NCBI GenBank assembly: GCA_011526585.1
Contig: WYBB01000189.1
Location: forward strand, 1 to 38,732
Direction: 5' to 3'
Length of the DNA: 38,732 nt
From: Deltaproteobacteria bacterium
GTDB taxonomy: Bacteria > Myxococcota_A > UBA9042 > PHBI01
Under the pieces are notes generated by a model that worked only from the letters and a program-made list of their open reading frames with translations, was not told the DNA's origin and ran no database searches. The translations under genes and the position numbers were made by a program. How positions within the stretch are numbered: position 1 is the stretch's first letter; each line of letters begins with the position of its first letter. Of this stretch, positions 7,100 to 15,181 are shown in pieces.

Positions 7100-9424
7100 A
7101 TGCTCAGCGAACACGACAACACCCTGCTCACGCGCGTCGGGCCCGATACCCCGATGGGCTCGCTGCTCCGCCGCTACTGGCACCCGATCGCCGCCGTGCG
7201 CGAGCTCGCCGAGCGCCCGACCTGCCCGATCAAGATCCTCGGCGAGGACCTCGTGCTCTACCGCGATCGCCGGGGCGGCTACGGCCTCATCGAGCGGCGC
7301 TGCCCCCACCGCGGCGCCGATCTCGCCTACGGCATCGTCGACGAGCGCGGCCTGCGCTGCAGCTATCACGGCTGGTGCTTCGATGCCCGCGGCCACTGCG
7401 TCGACCAACCCTTCGAGCAGGTCGCGCGCCCCGACTCGACCTTCCGCGACAAGATCCGCCTCGCCTCCTACCAGACCGCCGTCAAGGCCGGCCTGATCTG
7501 GGCCTACCTCGGGCCGGCGCCCGCGCCGTGCCTGACCGACTGGGCACGCTTCTACGAGGCTGGCCAGCCGAGCGTCACCTTCACCCACATCCCGTGCAAC
7601 TGGCTCCAGTGCCAGGAGAACAGCATCGATCCGGTGCACTTCGAGTGGCTTCACCAAAACCTCGAGCACGCCCGCGCCGGCCGCGCCGAGCGCGCTCCCG
7701 GCCACCGCGAGATCGACTTCGAGGAGACCGACTACGGCTACGTCTACCGCCGCGTGCTCGAGGGCAAGGACAAGTCCGACCCGCTCTGGGTCGCCGGGCG
7801 CTCCACCCTATGGCCCAACGGCCTCTTCGCCGGCGGCTTCGTCTGGCACGTGCCGATGGACGACACGCACACGACCTTCGTCACCTGGGATCTCATCCCG
7901 ACGCGCCGCCCGATCGAAGAGGCCCACTATCGCCGTGGCGAGCTCCAGCGCGAGGCCAACGGCCTCTACAAGATGCACGACTTCGTGCACCAGGACTCGG
8001 TGGGCATGGTCGGACAGGGTCGCATCGCCGACCGCACGCGCGAGGCACTCGGCGAGAGCGACCGCGGCATCATCCTCCTGCGCCGCCGTCTGCTCGCCGA
8101 CCTCGCCGCGCTCGAGCACGCCGAGCCCGGCTGGGACCCAAAGGCGATCGTGCGCGACGAGGCCAGGAACCACCGAGTTCCATTGCCGTTTTCGGCCCTC
8201 GCCATGCCGGGCTTTCAAGGCTACGGCATGCGCGCCCGCCTGCGCGCCCGCGCGTCGGCGCTCCTCGACCGCGCCGCCCGCCTGGGCCAGGTCGTGCGCC
8301 TGCCCCCCGCCGCGTCCGGCCAGCGCCCGTTGGCCATCGCGCGCGGCGCCCTCGAGACGCTGCGGGGCAAGGCCCCGATCAAGGACACGCTCGCGCGTGT
8401 GCGGCGCGTCGCCGACAAGGCCCGGCGGCCACGACCACCCGAGCTCACCGATCTCATCCACGGCTATCAGACCTCCGCGCTCCTCTACGTCGTCGCCAGG
8501 CTCGGCGTCGCCGACGCCATCGGCGACACGCCGAAAGCGGCCGCCGAGATCGCGCGCCTCACCGAAGCGCACCCACCCACGCTCGAGCGCATCCTGCGCG
8601 CGCTCGTCGAGCGCGACCTGCTCGCCTTCGACGGCGCGCGCTTCGCCCTGACCCCGCTCATCTCACGCCTGCGTCGCGACGCGCCCGACTCCGCCCGCGG
8701 TCTCGCGTTGCTCGCCGGCGAGGAGTTCATGCCCGCCTTCGGCGCGCTCCTGCACGCCGCCCGGACGGGTGACACCCCCTTCCGCCACGTCTTCGGCATG
8801 TCGAACTGGGAGCACCGCCGCGAGCACCCCGAGCTCAGCGAGGCCTACCACGCGATGTCGCTGCGCGCCTCCCCGTGGGCGGCCGAGCGCGTGCTCGCCG
8901 GCTGTGACCTCAGCCGCGCCGAGGAGATCGTCGACGTCGGCGGCGGCCGCGGCGCCTTCCTCGCACACCTCCTCACTCATCTTCCCAAGGCCCGCGGCAC
9001 GCTCTTCGACGAGGCCCACGTGCTCGCCGACGCGCCGCCGCTCCTGACGCGCCTCGGCGTCGCCGACCGCTGCCGCACCGTCGCCGGCGACTTCCGCGAC
9101 GAAGTCCCGGCGGGCGCGGACACCTACCTCCTCAAGAACGTGCTGCACAACTGGAGCGACGCCGACGCCCGGACCATCCTCGCGACCTGTCGCCGCGCCA
9201 TGACGCACCCGGGCGCCAGGCTCCTCGTGCTCGAAGCCGTGCTGCCCGAGGCCGCCATCGCGCAGGGCGTCAAGACCTCCGACCTGCACAGGCTCGTCAT
9301 CGACGGCGGGCGTGAGCGCACCGAGACCGAATATCGCGCGCTCTCTTCGGCGAGCGGTCTGCGTTGCGCGCGCGCGCTGCCGCTCGCCGGCACCTTCACC
9401 GCGCTCGAGCTCGTGGTCGGCTGA
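7100..9424 (+). CDS. fused Rieske aromatic-ring oxygenase + SAM-dependent O-methyltransferase
   Basis: A 774-residue two-enzyme fusion in one uninterrupted frame. Residues 1-400 are a Rieske non-haem iron oxygenase of the phthalate-4,5-dioxygenase (LigXa) type: Rieske ligands Cys68-His70 and Cys87-His90, then the catalytic iron triad Asp177, His180, His185 within ENSIDPVHFEWLH. The LigXa-type C-terminal region is complete. Residues about 445-774 form a class I O-methyltransferase with an N-terminal dimerisation helix bundle, the SAM motif VDVGGGRG at 611-618, and the putative catalytic His683 in NVLHNW. The linker, about 400-445, is basic. The natural inference is hydroxylation or demethylation followed by methylation of an aromatic or natural-product substrate. 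No reductase or ferredoxin gene is adjacent, so electrons must come from elsewhere. Confidence 0.92.
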   Translation: MLSEHDNTLLTRVGPDTPMGSLLRRYWHPIAAVRELAERPTCPIKILGEDLVLYRDRRGGYGLIERRCPHRGADLAYGIVDERGLRCSYHGWCFDARGHCVDQPFEQVARPDSTFRDKIRLASYQTAVKAGLIWAYLGPAPAPCLTDWARFYEAGQPSVTFTHIPCNWLQCQENSIDPVHFEWLHQNLEHARAGRAERAPGHREIDFEETDYGYVYRRVLEGKDKSDPLWVAGRSTLWPNGLFAGGFVWHVPMDDTHTTFVTWDLIPTRRPIEEAHYRRGELQREANGLYKMHDFVHQDSVGMVGQGRIADRTREALGESDRGIILLRRRLLADLAALEHAEPGWDPKAIVRDEARNHRVPLPFSALAMPGFQGYGMRARLRARASALLDRAARLGQVVRLPPAASGQRPLAIARGALETLRGKAPIKDTLARVRRVADKARRPRPPELTDLIHGYQTSALLYVVARLGVADAIGDTPKAAAEIARLTEAHPPTLERILRALVERDLLAFDGARFALTPLISRLRRDAPDSARGLALLAGEEFMPAFGALLHAARTGDTPFRHVFGMSNWEHRREHPELSEAYHAMSLRASPWAAERVLAGCDLSRAEEIVDVGGGRGAFLAHLLTHLPKARGTLFDEAHVLADAPPLLTRLGVADRCRTVAGDFRDEVPAGADTYLLKNVLHNWSDADARTILATCRRAMTHPGARLLVLEAVLPEAAIAQGVKTSDLHRLVIDGGRERTETEYRALSSASGLRCARALPLAGTFTALELVVG

Positions 9425-9430
9425 TCGCGG

Positions 9431-11623
9431 TCACCCGTCGCGCTCGTCGCTGACGACCGTGTCGCGCCACTCCGGCCGCACGACCATCATCTGCGTCGCG
9501 CGCCCGCTCGCCGCGCGCGTGCCGTTCTCGACGAGCACCACCGCCGCGCGCTCGGCGATCTCGTAGTAGCGTGTCAGCGGCTCGTAGTCCGCGGGCTCGA
9601 GCAGATCCTGCGGAGAGGGCAGGGCGGTGTCGAGCACCCGCAGCCACGGCCCACCGCGCGGCGCCGGTGGCAAGGTCACCTGGACCGTCTCGTCACCGGC
9701 GTTGAGCATCACATGGATCGCCACATCGTCGAGCGCCGGCAGGAGCGTGTAGCACAAGAGGCGATTGTCGGCGCCCCAGTCGGCGGCGTCCGGCTCGCGC
9801 CCGTGCCAGCGCACGCGCGTGTAGCCCGGCGTATCGTGCCCCTCGGGCGCGTCGTGGCCGAGCAGGTAGCGCGAGCGATGCAGGCTGTGGTGTGCGCGCC
9901 GGAAGCGGATGAGCGCACGCACGAAACGGAAGATCTCGGCGTTGTCCTCGAGCAGCCCCCAGTCGACCCACGAGACCTCGTTGTCCTGACACCAGGCGTT
10001 GTTGTTGCCGCGCTGCGTGCGCCCGAGCTCGTCGCCCGCGAGCAGCATCGGCGTACCCTGCGCCAGGAACAGCGTCGTCAGCAGGTTCTTCATCGTGCGA
10101 CGCCTGCGCTCCGCGATCGCCGGGTCGTCGCTCGGCCCCTCGTGGCCGTGGTTGTCGGCGGTCGTGGTCTCGCCGCCGTCGCGGTTCTGCTCGGCGTTTT
10201 CGAGGTTGTGCTTGCGCTGGTAGCTGACGAGATCGGCCAGCGTGAAGCCGTCGTGGCAGGTGATGAAGTTGACGCCCTGCGCGGGCTGTCGGTCCTGGGC
10301 CTCGTACAGATCGGGGCTGCCCAGCATGCGCTGCGCCAGCGTGCCGACGAGCCCTGGCTCGCCGCGCCAGAAGCGCCGCACGTCATCCCGGAAGTGGCCG
10401 TTCCACTCACACCAGCGCTCGCCCGGGAAGCGGCCGACCTGATAGAGCCCGCTCGCGTCCCACGCCTCGGCGATGAGCGTCGTGTGCTCGAGCACCGGAT
10501 CGCCCTCGATCTCCCAGAGCAGCGGCGGCTCCTCGACGGGGCGACCCGCCTCGTCGCGCGAGAGCACCGACGCGAGGTCGAAGCGGAAGCCGTCGACGTG
10601 GAAGACCGAGGTCCAGTAGCGCAGGCTGTCGAGGATGAGGCGTCGCACCGCAGGGTGTCCGCAGCGCAGGGTGTTGCCGCAGCCCGTGAAGTCCTCGTAG
10701 CGGCCGCTGCCGTCCTGGCGCACGAGATAGTAGGTCGCGTTGTCGATCCCGCGCAGCGAGTGCGTCGGCCCGTCCAGGTCGTGCTCGCCGGTGTGGTTGA
10801 AGACGACGTCGAGGAAGACCTCGAGGCCGGCGGCGTGCAGCGCGCGCACGAGCTCCTGCAGCGCACGTACGGCGTCGGCGCGCCGCTCGGCGCGGTCGAG
10901 ATAGGCGTGGTGCGGCGCGAAGAAGCCGATCGGGTTGTAGCCCCAGAAGTCGCGCAGCGCCTCACCGGTGCGCGGGTTCTTCCGATCGGGCGCGTGCGGG
11001 TCGAAGGCGGAGATCGGCAGGAGCTCGACGGTGGTCACCCCGAGATCGACGAGATAGGGGATCTTGGCGATGAGCGCGTCGAAGGTGCCCGGCTTCTCGG
11101 CGCCGGCGCTCGGGTGGCGCGTGAAGCCGGCGACATGCATCTCATAGATGATGCGCTCGGTCGGGCGCAGGCGGATCGGCTCCGTCTCGCGCCAGTCGAA
11201 CCCGCTCGGGTCGACGACCACCCCGAGGAAGCGGCCGCCACGCGCGGCGCCATGAGCGCCGGGGTCGCTCACGCCGTCGTCGGGTGTGCGCGGCACGATG
11301 AGGCGCGCGTAGGGATCGAGCAGCTCCTTCGTCGCGTCGAAACGATGCCCGCGCGCCGGATCCCAGGGCCCGTGCACGCGCCACGCATAGAGCTGGCCGT
11401 GCCCGATCCCGCCCACGAAGACGTGCCAGGTGTTGACCGCGCGATGCTGCCGATGCTCGAGGCGGATCACCTGCGCCGGCTGCGCGTCACCGGCGCGCGC
11501 GTAGAGCAGCAGCTCCACCGCCGTGGCGTGCTCCGAGTAGAGCGCGAAGTTGACCCCGCCGTCGCGCGGGCTCGCCCCGAGAGGACGTGGGAGGCCGGCG
11601 CTGAAGGGGAAGAACGGCCGCAT
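9431..11623 (-). CDS. glgX: glycogen debranching enzyme GlgX
   Basis: A 730-residue GH13 isoamylase-type enzyme that hydrolyses alpha-1,6 branches of phosphorylase-limited glycogen in the cytoplasm. Residues 10-100 are the N-terminal beta domain (CBM48 type). The TIM barrel carries the conserved regions: DVVFNHTGEHD (about 272-282), FRFDLAS with nucleophile Asp349, IAEAWD with acid/base Glu386, and CHDG with Asp458. A C-terminal beta domain follows. I start at the ATG at 11623 because the conserved domain begins there and a -10-like box ends 7 bases upstream; no Shine-Dalgarno is present, so the mRNA may be leaderless. The frame extends 85 codons further upstream, but that part is low-complexity. 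No other glycogen gene is adjacent. Confidence 0.95.
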   Translation of the reverse strand: MRPFFPFSAGLPRPLGASPRDGGVNFALYSEHATAVELLLYARAGDAQPAQVIRLEHRQHRAVNTWHVFVGGIGHGQLYAWRVHGPWDPARGHRFDATKELLDPYARLIVPRTPDDGVSDPGAHGAARGGRFLGVVVDPSGFDWRETEPIRLRPTERIIYEMHVAGFTRHPSAGAEKPGTFDALIAKIPYLVDLGVTTVELLPISAFDPHAPDRKNPRTGEALRDFWGYNPIGFFAPHHAYLDRAERRADAVRALQELVRALHAAGLEVFLDVVFNHTGEHDLDGPTHSLRGIDNATYYLVRQDGSGRYEDFTGCGNTLRCGHPAVRRLILDSLRYWTSVFHVDGFRFDLASVLSRDEAGRPVEEPPLLWEIEGDPVLEHTTLIAEAWDASGLYQVGRFPGERWCEWNGHFRDDVRRFWRGEPGLVGTLAQRMLGSPDLYEAQDRQPAQGVNFITCHDGFTLADLVSYQRKHNLENAEQNRDGGETTTADNHGHEGPSDDPAIAERRRRTMKNLLTTLFLAQGTPMLLAGDELGRTQRGNNNAWCQDNEVSWVDWGLLEDNAEIFRFVRALIRFRRAHHSLHRSRYLLGHDAPEGHDTPGYTRVRWHGREPDAADWGADNRLLCYTLLPALDDVAIHVMLNAGDETVQVTLPPAPRGGPWLRVLDTALPSPQDLLEPADYEPLTRYYEIAERAAVVLVENGTRAASGRATQMMVVRPEWRDTVVSDERDG

Positions 11624-11630
11624 CGGCGCG

Positions 11631-11660
11631 ATCTTATCCGTTCCACCGCGCCGCCGCCAA
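11631..11660 (-). promoter_or_regulatory. leaderless promoter candidate for glgX
   Basis: Read on the minus strand, TTGGCG (11660-11655) and TAAGAT (11636-11631) are 18 bases apart. The -10 box ends 7 bases before the glgX ATG, so transcription should start at or next to the initiation codon. No ribosome-binding sequence precedes the ATG. Confidence 0.5.
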
Positions 11661-11699
11661 TCCGGGGCGCGCGCCGCCGCCGCCCCCGAGCGCGTTCGC

Positions 11700-11729
11700 T
11701 TTGCATGGGCACGCGCGCTTGCGTAGGAT
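11700..11729 (+). promoter_or_regulatory. promoter candidate for the ASH-repeat lipoprotein
   Basis: TTTGCA at 11700-11705 and TAGGAT at 11724-11729 are spaced by 18 bases. The gene at 11763 has a conventional leader with GGGGGAGAG before its ATG. Confidence 0.35.
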
Positions 11730-11762
11730 CCGCGTTCGCCACCGCCTCCGGGGGAGAGAGCC

Positions 11763-14700
11763 ATGCGTTCGCAACGTCCCCTCGCCTTCGTGCTCACCTT
11801 CAGCCTCCTGGCGTCGTCCTCGCTCGCGTGCGCCGACGATCCGGGCGGCACGGCCGATACCGACGGCGACTCCAGCACCCCGGCCTACCTGACGAGCGAC
11901 CCCGACCAAGCCGATCTGGGCGAGGTCGCCCTCGGCCAGACCAGCGCCGCCCTGGTGATCCTCATCAACAACGACGGCGACCTGCCGAGCGGCGCGCTTA
12001 CGGTCGCGCTCGGCGGCCCCGATCGCGACGCCTTCGCGATCCAGCGCTCGACCTGCCGCGCCGCGCTCGCGCCCGCCGCCTCATGCCTCGTCACCGTCGC
12101 GTTCGCACCGCGCCGCGCCGGCCCCGCCACCGCCTCGCTCGACATCGCCTCCGACGACGGCGACCTCCTCGCCGTGGCGCTCACCGGTCTCGGCCTGCCG
12201 CGCCCCACGCTCACGCTCACCCAGAGCACCGACGATCTCGGCACGGCCGTCGTCGGCACGACGGGCACCACCGTCGCGACCTTCACCGTCGACAACACCG
12301 GCGCCCACCCGACCGGCCCGCTGCGCGTGCTCGGCGCGACCGCCGACTTCACCCTCGACGATCGCTGCGCCGGCCGCGGCCTCGAACCCGGCGCGCGCTG
12401 CGCGATCGACCTCCGGCTCTCGCCGCGCGGCCCTGGATCCACGACCCTCACGCTCTCCATCGAGGCCACCCCGGGCGGGCGCGTCAGCGGCAGCGTGCGC
12501 GGGATCGGGCTCAGCGACGCCCGCCTCGTCGCCACACCCGCCGCGCTCGCCTTCGGCACGATCGCGCTCGACGCGACCTCCCGCGGCGAGCTCGTCGTCG
12601 CGAACGCCGGCGAGGCGCCGACCGGGCCGCTCTCGCTCTCGCTCGCCGGCGCCGCCGCCGCGTTCCACCTCACGCACACCTGCGCCGGCGCGATCCTCCC
12701 GCCCGAGGGAACCTGCGTCGTGACGGTCGTCGCCTCACCGGACTCGGTCGGCGCCCTCGACGCGGCCCTCAGCGTCAGCGCCGCGCCGGGCGGCGCGCTC
12801 CTCGTCCCGCTCGGCGCCCGCGGCGTCGCCACGCTCCTCGAGCTCACGCCGAGGGCCGCGACCTTCACGCCCACGCGCCTGGGCGACACGCACGCCCCGA
12901 TCCGCTTCGAGCTCTCCCATCACCACGCCCACGACAGCGGTACGATCACCGTCGCCCTCCAGGGACAAGACGCCGCGGACTTCACCCTTCACGCCGACGC
13001 CTGCACTGGCACCTCGCTCGCGCCGGGCGCACGCTGCGCCTTCGAGCTCGCGTTCTCCCCCACACGTCGCGGCCCTTCCCATGTCATCGTCGCGATCACG
13101 AGCGCCGACGCCGGCGCTCTCCTCGTCCCCATCGACGGCCTCGGCCTCGCGCCCGCCGCGCTCTCGCTCTCACCGCGCATCACCGACTTCGGCGCATATG
13201 CCGTCGGATATGCCACCGCGCTCCGCGAGCTGACCCTCGACAACCTCGGCGACGAGCCCAGCGGCCTGCCCGCCTTCACGCTCGGCGGCGCCGACCCCAC
13301 CGCCTTCCGTCTCGTCTCGCACACCTGCCTCACGCGCCTGCAGCCGGGCCAGCGCTGCAGCCTCTTCCTCGCCTTCTCCCCCACCGCGCTCGGCCCCGCG
13401 GCCGCCTCGCTCATCGCCGCCGCGAGCCCCGGCGACGAGGCCCTCGCGACCCTCGCCGGCCTCGGCGTCGATCCGCATCAGCTCCGCCTCGCGCCCCCGG
13501 CCGAGCCCTTCGCCGAGCTGCTCCTCGGCGAATCGACCGAGCGCACCTACCTCCTCGAAAACGTCAGCGAGGCCCCGACCGGCCCGCTCGTCATCACCCG
13601 CTCCGGGCCCGGCGCCTCCGACTACACCCTGGATCACGACTGCGCCGCGCTCGCCCCCGGCGCGCGCTGTACCCTCACCGTTACCTTCAGACCGCTCGCT
13701 CCCGGGCCCCGCCCCGCGACCCTCACCCTCGGCGCGAGCCCCGGCGGCACGATCACCACCCCACTCGCCGGCGTCGGCGTGCCACGCCTCGCCGTCACCT
13801 CGCCCGAAGGCACTCCGCTCCTCCACGGCCTCGACTTCGGCGACGTCGTCGTCGGCACCACCGACCCGCCCGAGCGCTCTGTCGTCATCACCAACAACAC
13901 CCCGAGCGACGCCCCGCTGACCGCGCTCGCGCTCATCCCGTCGCCGGCCCAGTTCACCTTCACCCTCGGCGATTCGTGCGATCGACTCCCGACCGGCGCG
14001 AGCTGCACCGCGAGCGTGCGCTTCTCACCGACCGTCGCCGCCGAGCACACCGCCGAGCTGCGTTTGTCGATCGGCGCCGGCGCGCACGACACCGCGCGCA
14101 TCCGGCTCGCCGGTCGCGGCGTGCATGCGCTGTCGCTCGTGCCCGGCGCCGGCACCGACTTCGCCTACGTCTCTGTCGGCACGACCTCCACGCCGCTGCC
14201 CTTCGACGTCGTCAACGCCCCCGATGCCCCGCTCAGCGGCCCGCTCCGCGTCACGCTCTCCGGTCCCGGCTTCGCGCTCGCCGCCGACGCCTGCAGCGGT
14301 GTGCGCCTCGCGGCCGGGCAGCGTTGCACCCTGAGCGTGACCTTCGCGCCGCTCGAGATCGGTCGCGTCAGCGGCCGCCTCGCCCTCACGGCCACCCCCG
14401 GCGGCGCGCCCGACCTCGCGCTCGACGCCTTCGGGATCTTCCCCTCCGGCGTGCGGCCGACGGCGATCACCCTCACGCCCTCGAGCGTGCCCGAGCTGAG
14501 CCCGGTCGGCACGACCGTCGGCACGCTCGCCGCCGTCGACCCCGATCCCGACGAGGTCCACCGCTTCGACCTGATCTCCGGCGAGCACGCCTTCTCGCTC
14601 GACGGCGCGACGCTCCGCACGCGCCTCGTCTTCGATCACGAGACGCACCCGAGCCTGCCGATCCGCGTGCGCGTCACCGACGCCGGCGGCCAGGTCTTCG

Positions 14701-15038
14701 AGCAGCGCCTCGACGTCACCATCACCAATGTCGACGAGCCGAGCGCGCTTCGCGACGACAGCCTCCTCGTCGCTCAGGGCTCACCCCCGACGCCGCTCGC
14801 CGTCCTCACCAACGACACCGATCCCGACACGCTGCTCGTCGTCACCGCGGTCAGCCAGCCCGCCCACGGCACCGTCACCCTGATGGCCGACCAACGCACC
14901 GTCACCTACGCCCCGCGCCCCGGCTACTGCAACTCACCGCCGGGCACCGCGCTCGACACCTTCACCTACACCGTCAACAGCGGCCCGACCGCGACCGTGC
15001 AGGTCGCCGTGCTCTGCGCCGGCTCGTCCGCGCCCTGA
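11763..15038 (+). CDS. large secreted lipoprotein with eight ASH/choice-of-anchor D repeats, cadherin-like and Ig-like domains
   Basis: A 1091-residue surface lipoprotein. The signal peptide ends in the lipobox SLAC with Cys23, followed by a short Asp/Gly/Thr linker. Residues about 40-900 hold eight tandem beta-sandwich repeats of about 100 residues, each with a pattern of the kind LxFGxVxVG near its start and a pair of Cys about 8-11 residues apart before the sequence 'FxP' (for example CRAALAPAASC, CTGTSLAPGARC). This is typical of ASH/HYDIN 'choice-of-anchor D' domains. Residues about 905-995 resemble a cadherin-like domain (PELSPVGTTVGTLAAVDPD, ending TITNVDEPS), and the C-terminus resembles a Big_9-type bacterial Ig domain (LTNDTDPD, DTFTYTV). 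The likely role is adhesion or outer-surface scaffolding; no catalytic motif is seen. Confidence 0.9.
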   Translation: MRSQRPLAFVLTFSLLASSSLACADDPGGTADTDGDSSTPAYLTSDPDQADLGEVALGQTSAALVILINNDGDLPSGALTVALGGPDRDAFAIQRSTCRAALAPAASCLVTVAFAPRRAGPATASLDIASDDGDLLAVALTGLGLPRPTLTLTQSTDDLGTAVVGTTGTTVATFTVDNTGAHPTGPLRVLGATADFTLDDRCAGRGLEPGARCAIDLRLSPRGPGSTTLTLSIEATPGGRVSGSVRGIGLSDARLVATPAALAFGTIALDATSRGELVVANAGEAPTGPLSLSLAGAAAAFHLTHTCAGAILPPEGTCVVTVVASPDSVGALDAALSVSAAPGGALLVPLGARGVATLLELTPRAATFTPTRLGDTHAPIRFELSHHHAHDSGTITVALQGQDAADFTLHADACTGTSLAPGARCAFELAFSPTRRGPSHVIVAITSADAGALLVPIDGLGLAPAALSLSPRITDFGAYAVGYATALRELTLDNLGDEPSGLPAFTLGGADPTAFRLVSHTCLTRLQPGQRCSLFLAFSPTALGPAAASLIAAASPGDEALATLAGLGVDPHQLRLAPPAEPFAELLLGESTERTYLLENVSEAPTGPLVITRSGPGASDYTLDHDCAALAPGARCTLTVTFRPLAPGPRPATLTLGASPGGTITTPLAGVGVPRLAVTSPEGTPLLHGLDFGDVVVGTTDPPERSVVITNNTPSDAPLTALALIPSPAQFTFTLGDSCDRLPTGASCTASVRFSPTVAAEHTAELRLSIGAGAHDTARIRLAGRGVHALSLVPGAGTDFAYVSVGTTSTPLPFDVVNAPDAPLSGPLRVTLSGPGFALAADACSGVRLAAGQRCTLSVTFAPLEIGRVSGRLALTATPGGAPDLALDAFGIFPSGVRPTAITLTPSSVPELSPVGTTVGTLAAVDPDPDEVHRFDLISGEHAFSLDGATLRTRLVFDHETHPSLPIRVRVTDAGGQVFEQRLDVTITNVDEPSALRDDSLLVAQGSPPTPLAVLTNDTDPDTLLVVTAVSQPAHGTVTLMADQRTVTYAPRPGYCNSPPGTALDTFTYTVNSGPTATVQVAVLCAGSSAP

Positions 15039-15176
15039 ATCGCGCAGGAGCGGCCCTCGTGGCCGCCCGCTGTTCGTCATGCTCGATCGCGTAGGGGCGG
15101 CCCTCGTGGCCGCCCGCTGTTCGTCATGCTCGATCGCGTAGGGGCGGCCCTCGTGGCCGCCCGCTGTTCGTCATGC
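15039..15176. repeat. three tandem 47-nt hairpin repeats between convergent genes
   Basis: Three consecutive units begin at 15039, 15086 and 15133; the last is cut to about 44 bases. Units two and three contain the hairpin GGGCGGCC-CTCGT-GGCCGCCC with a perfect 8-bp stem; unit one has two substitutions that shorten its stem to 6 bp. A constant tail (GCTGTTCGTCATGC) follows each hairpin. The array fills the whole gap between two convergent lipoprotein genes. There is no T-run, so these are not standard intrinsic terminators. The GTAGGGGCGGCC...GGCCGCCC design resembles dispersed REP-type palindromes, and tandem copies suggest local amplification. Confidence 0.9.
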
Positions 15177-15181
15177 GATCG

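Noticed and set aside
9713..15094. A very long plus-strand open frame (1793 codons) opposite glgX and in a second frame of the ASH lipoprotein gene
   Set aside because: High-GC coding sequence suppresses stops in other frames; the translation is Arg/Pro/His-rich and spans two unrelated genes.
15039..15176. Possible CRISPR array
   Set aside because: The three 47-nt units are directly adjacent without unique spacers, and no cas genes are present.
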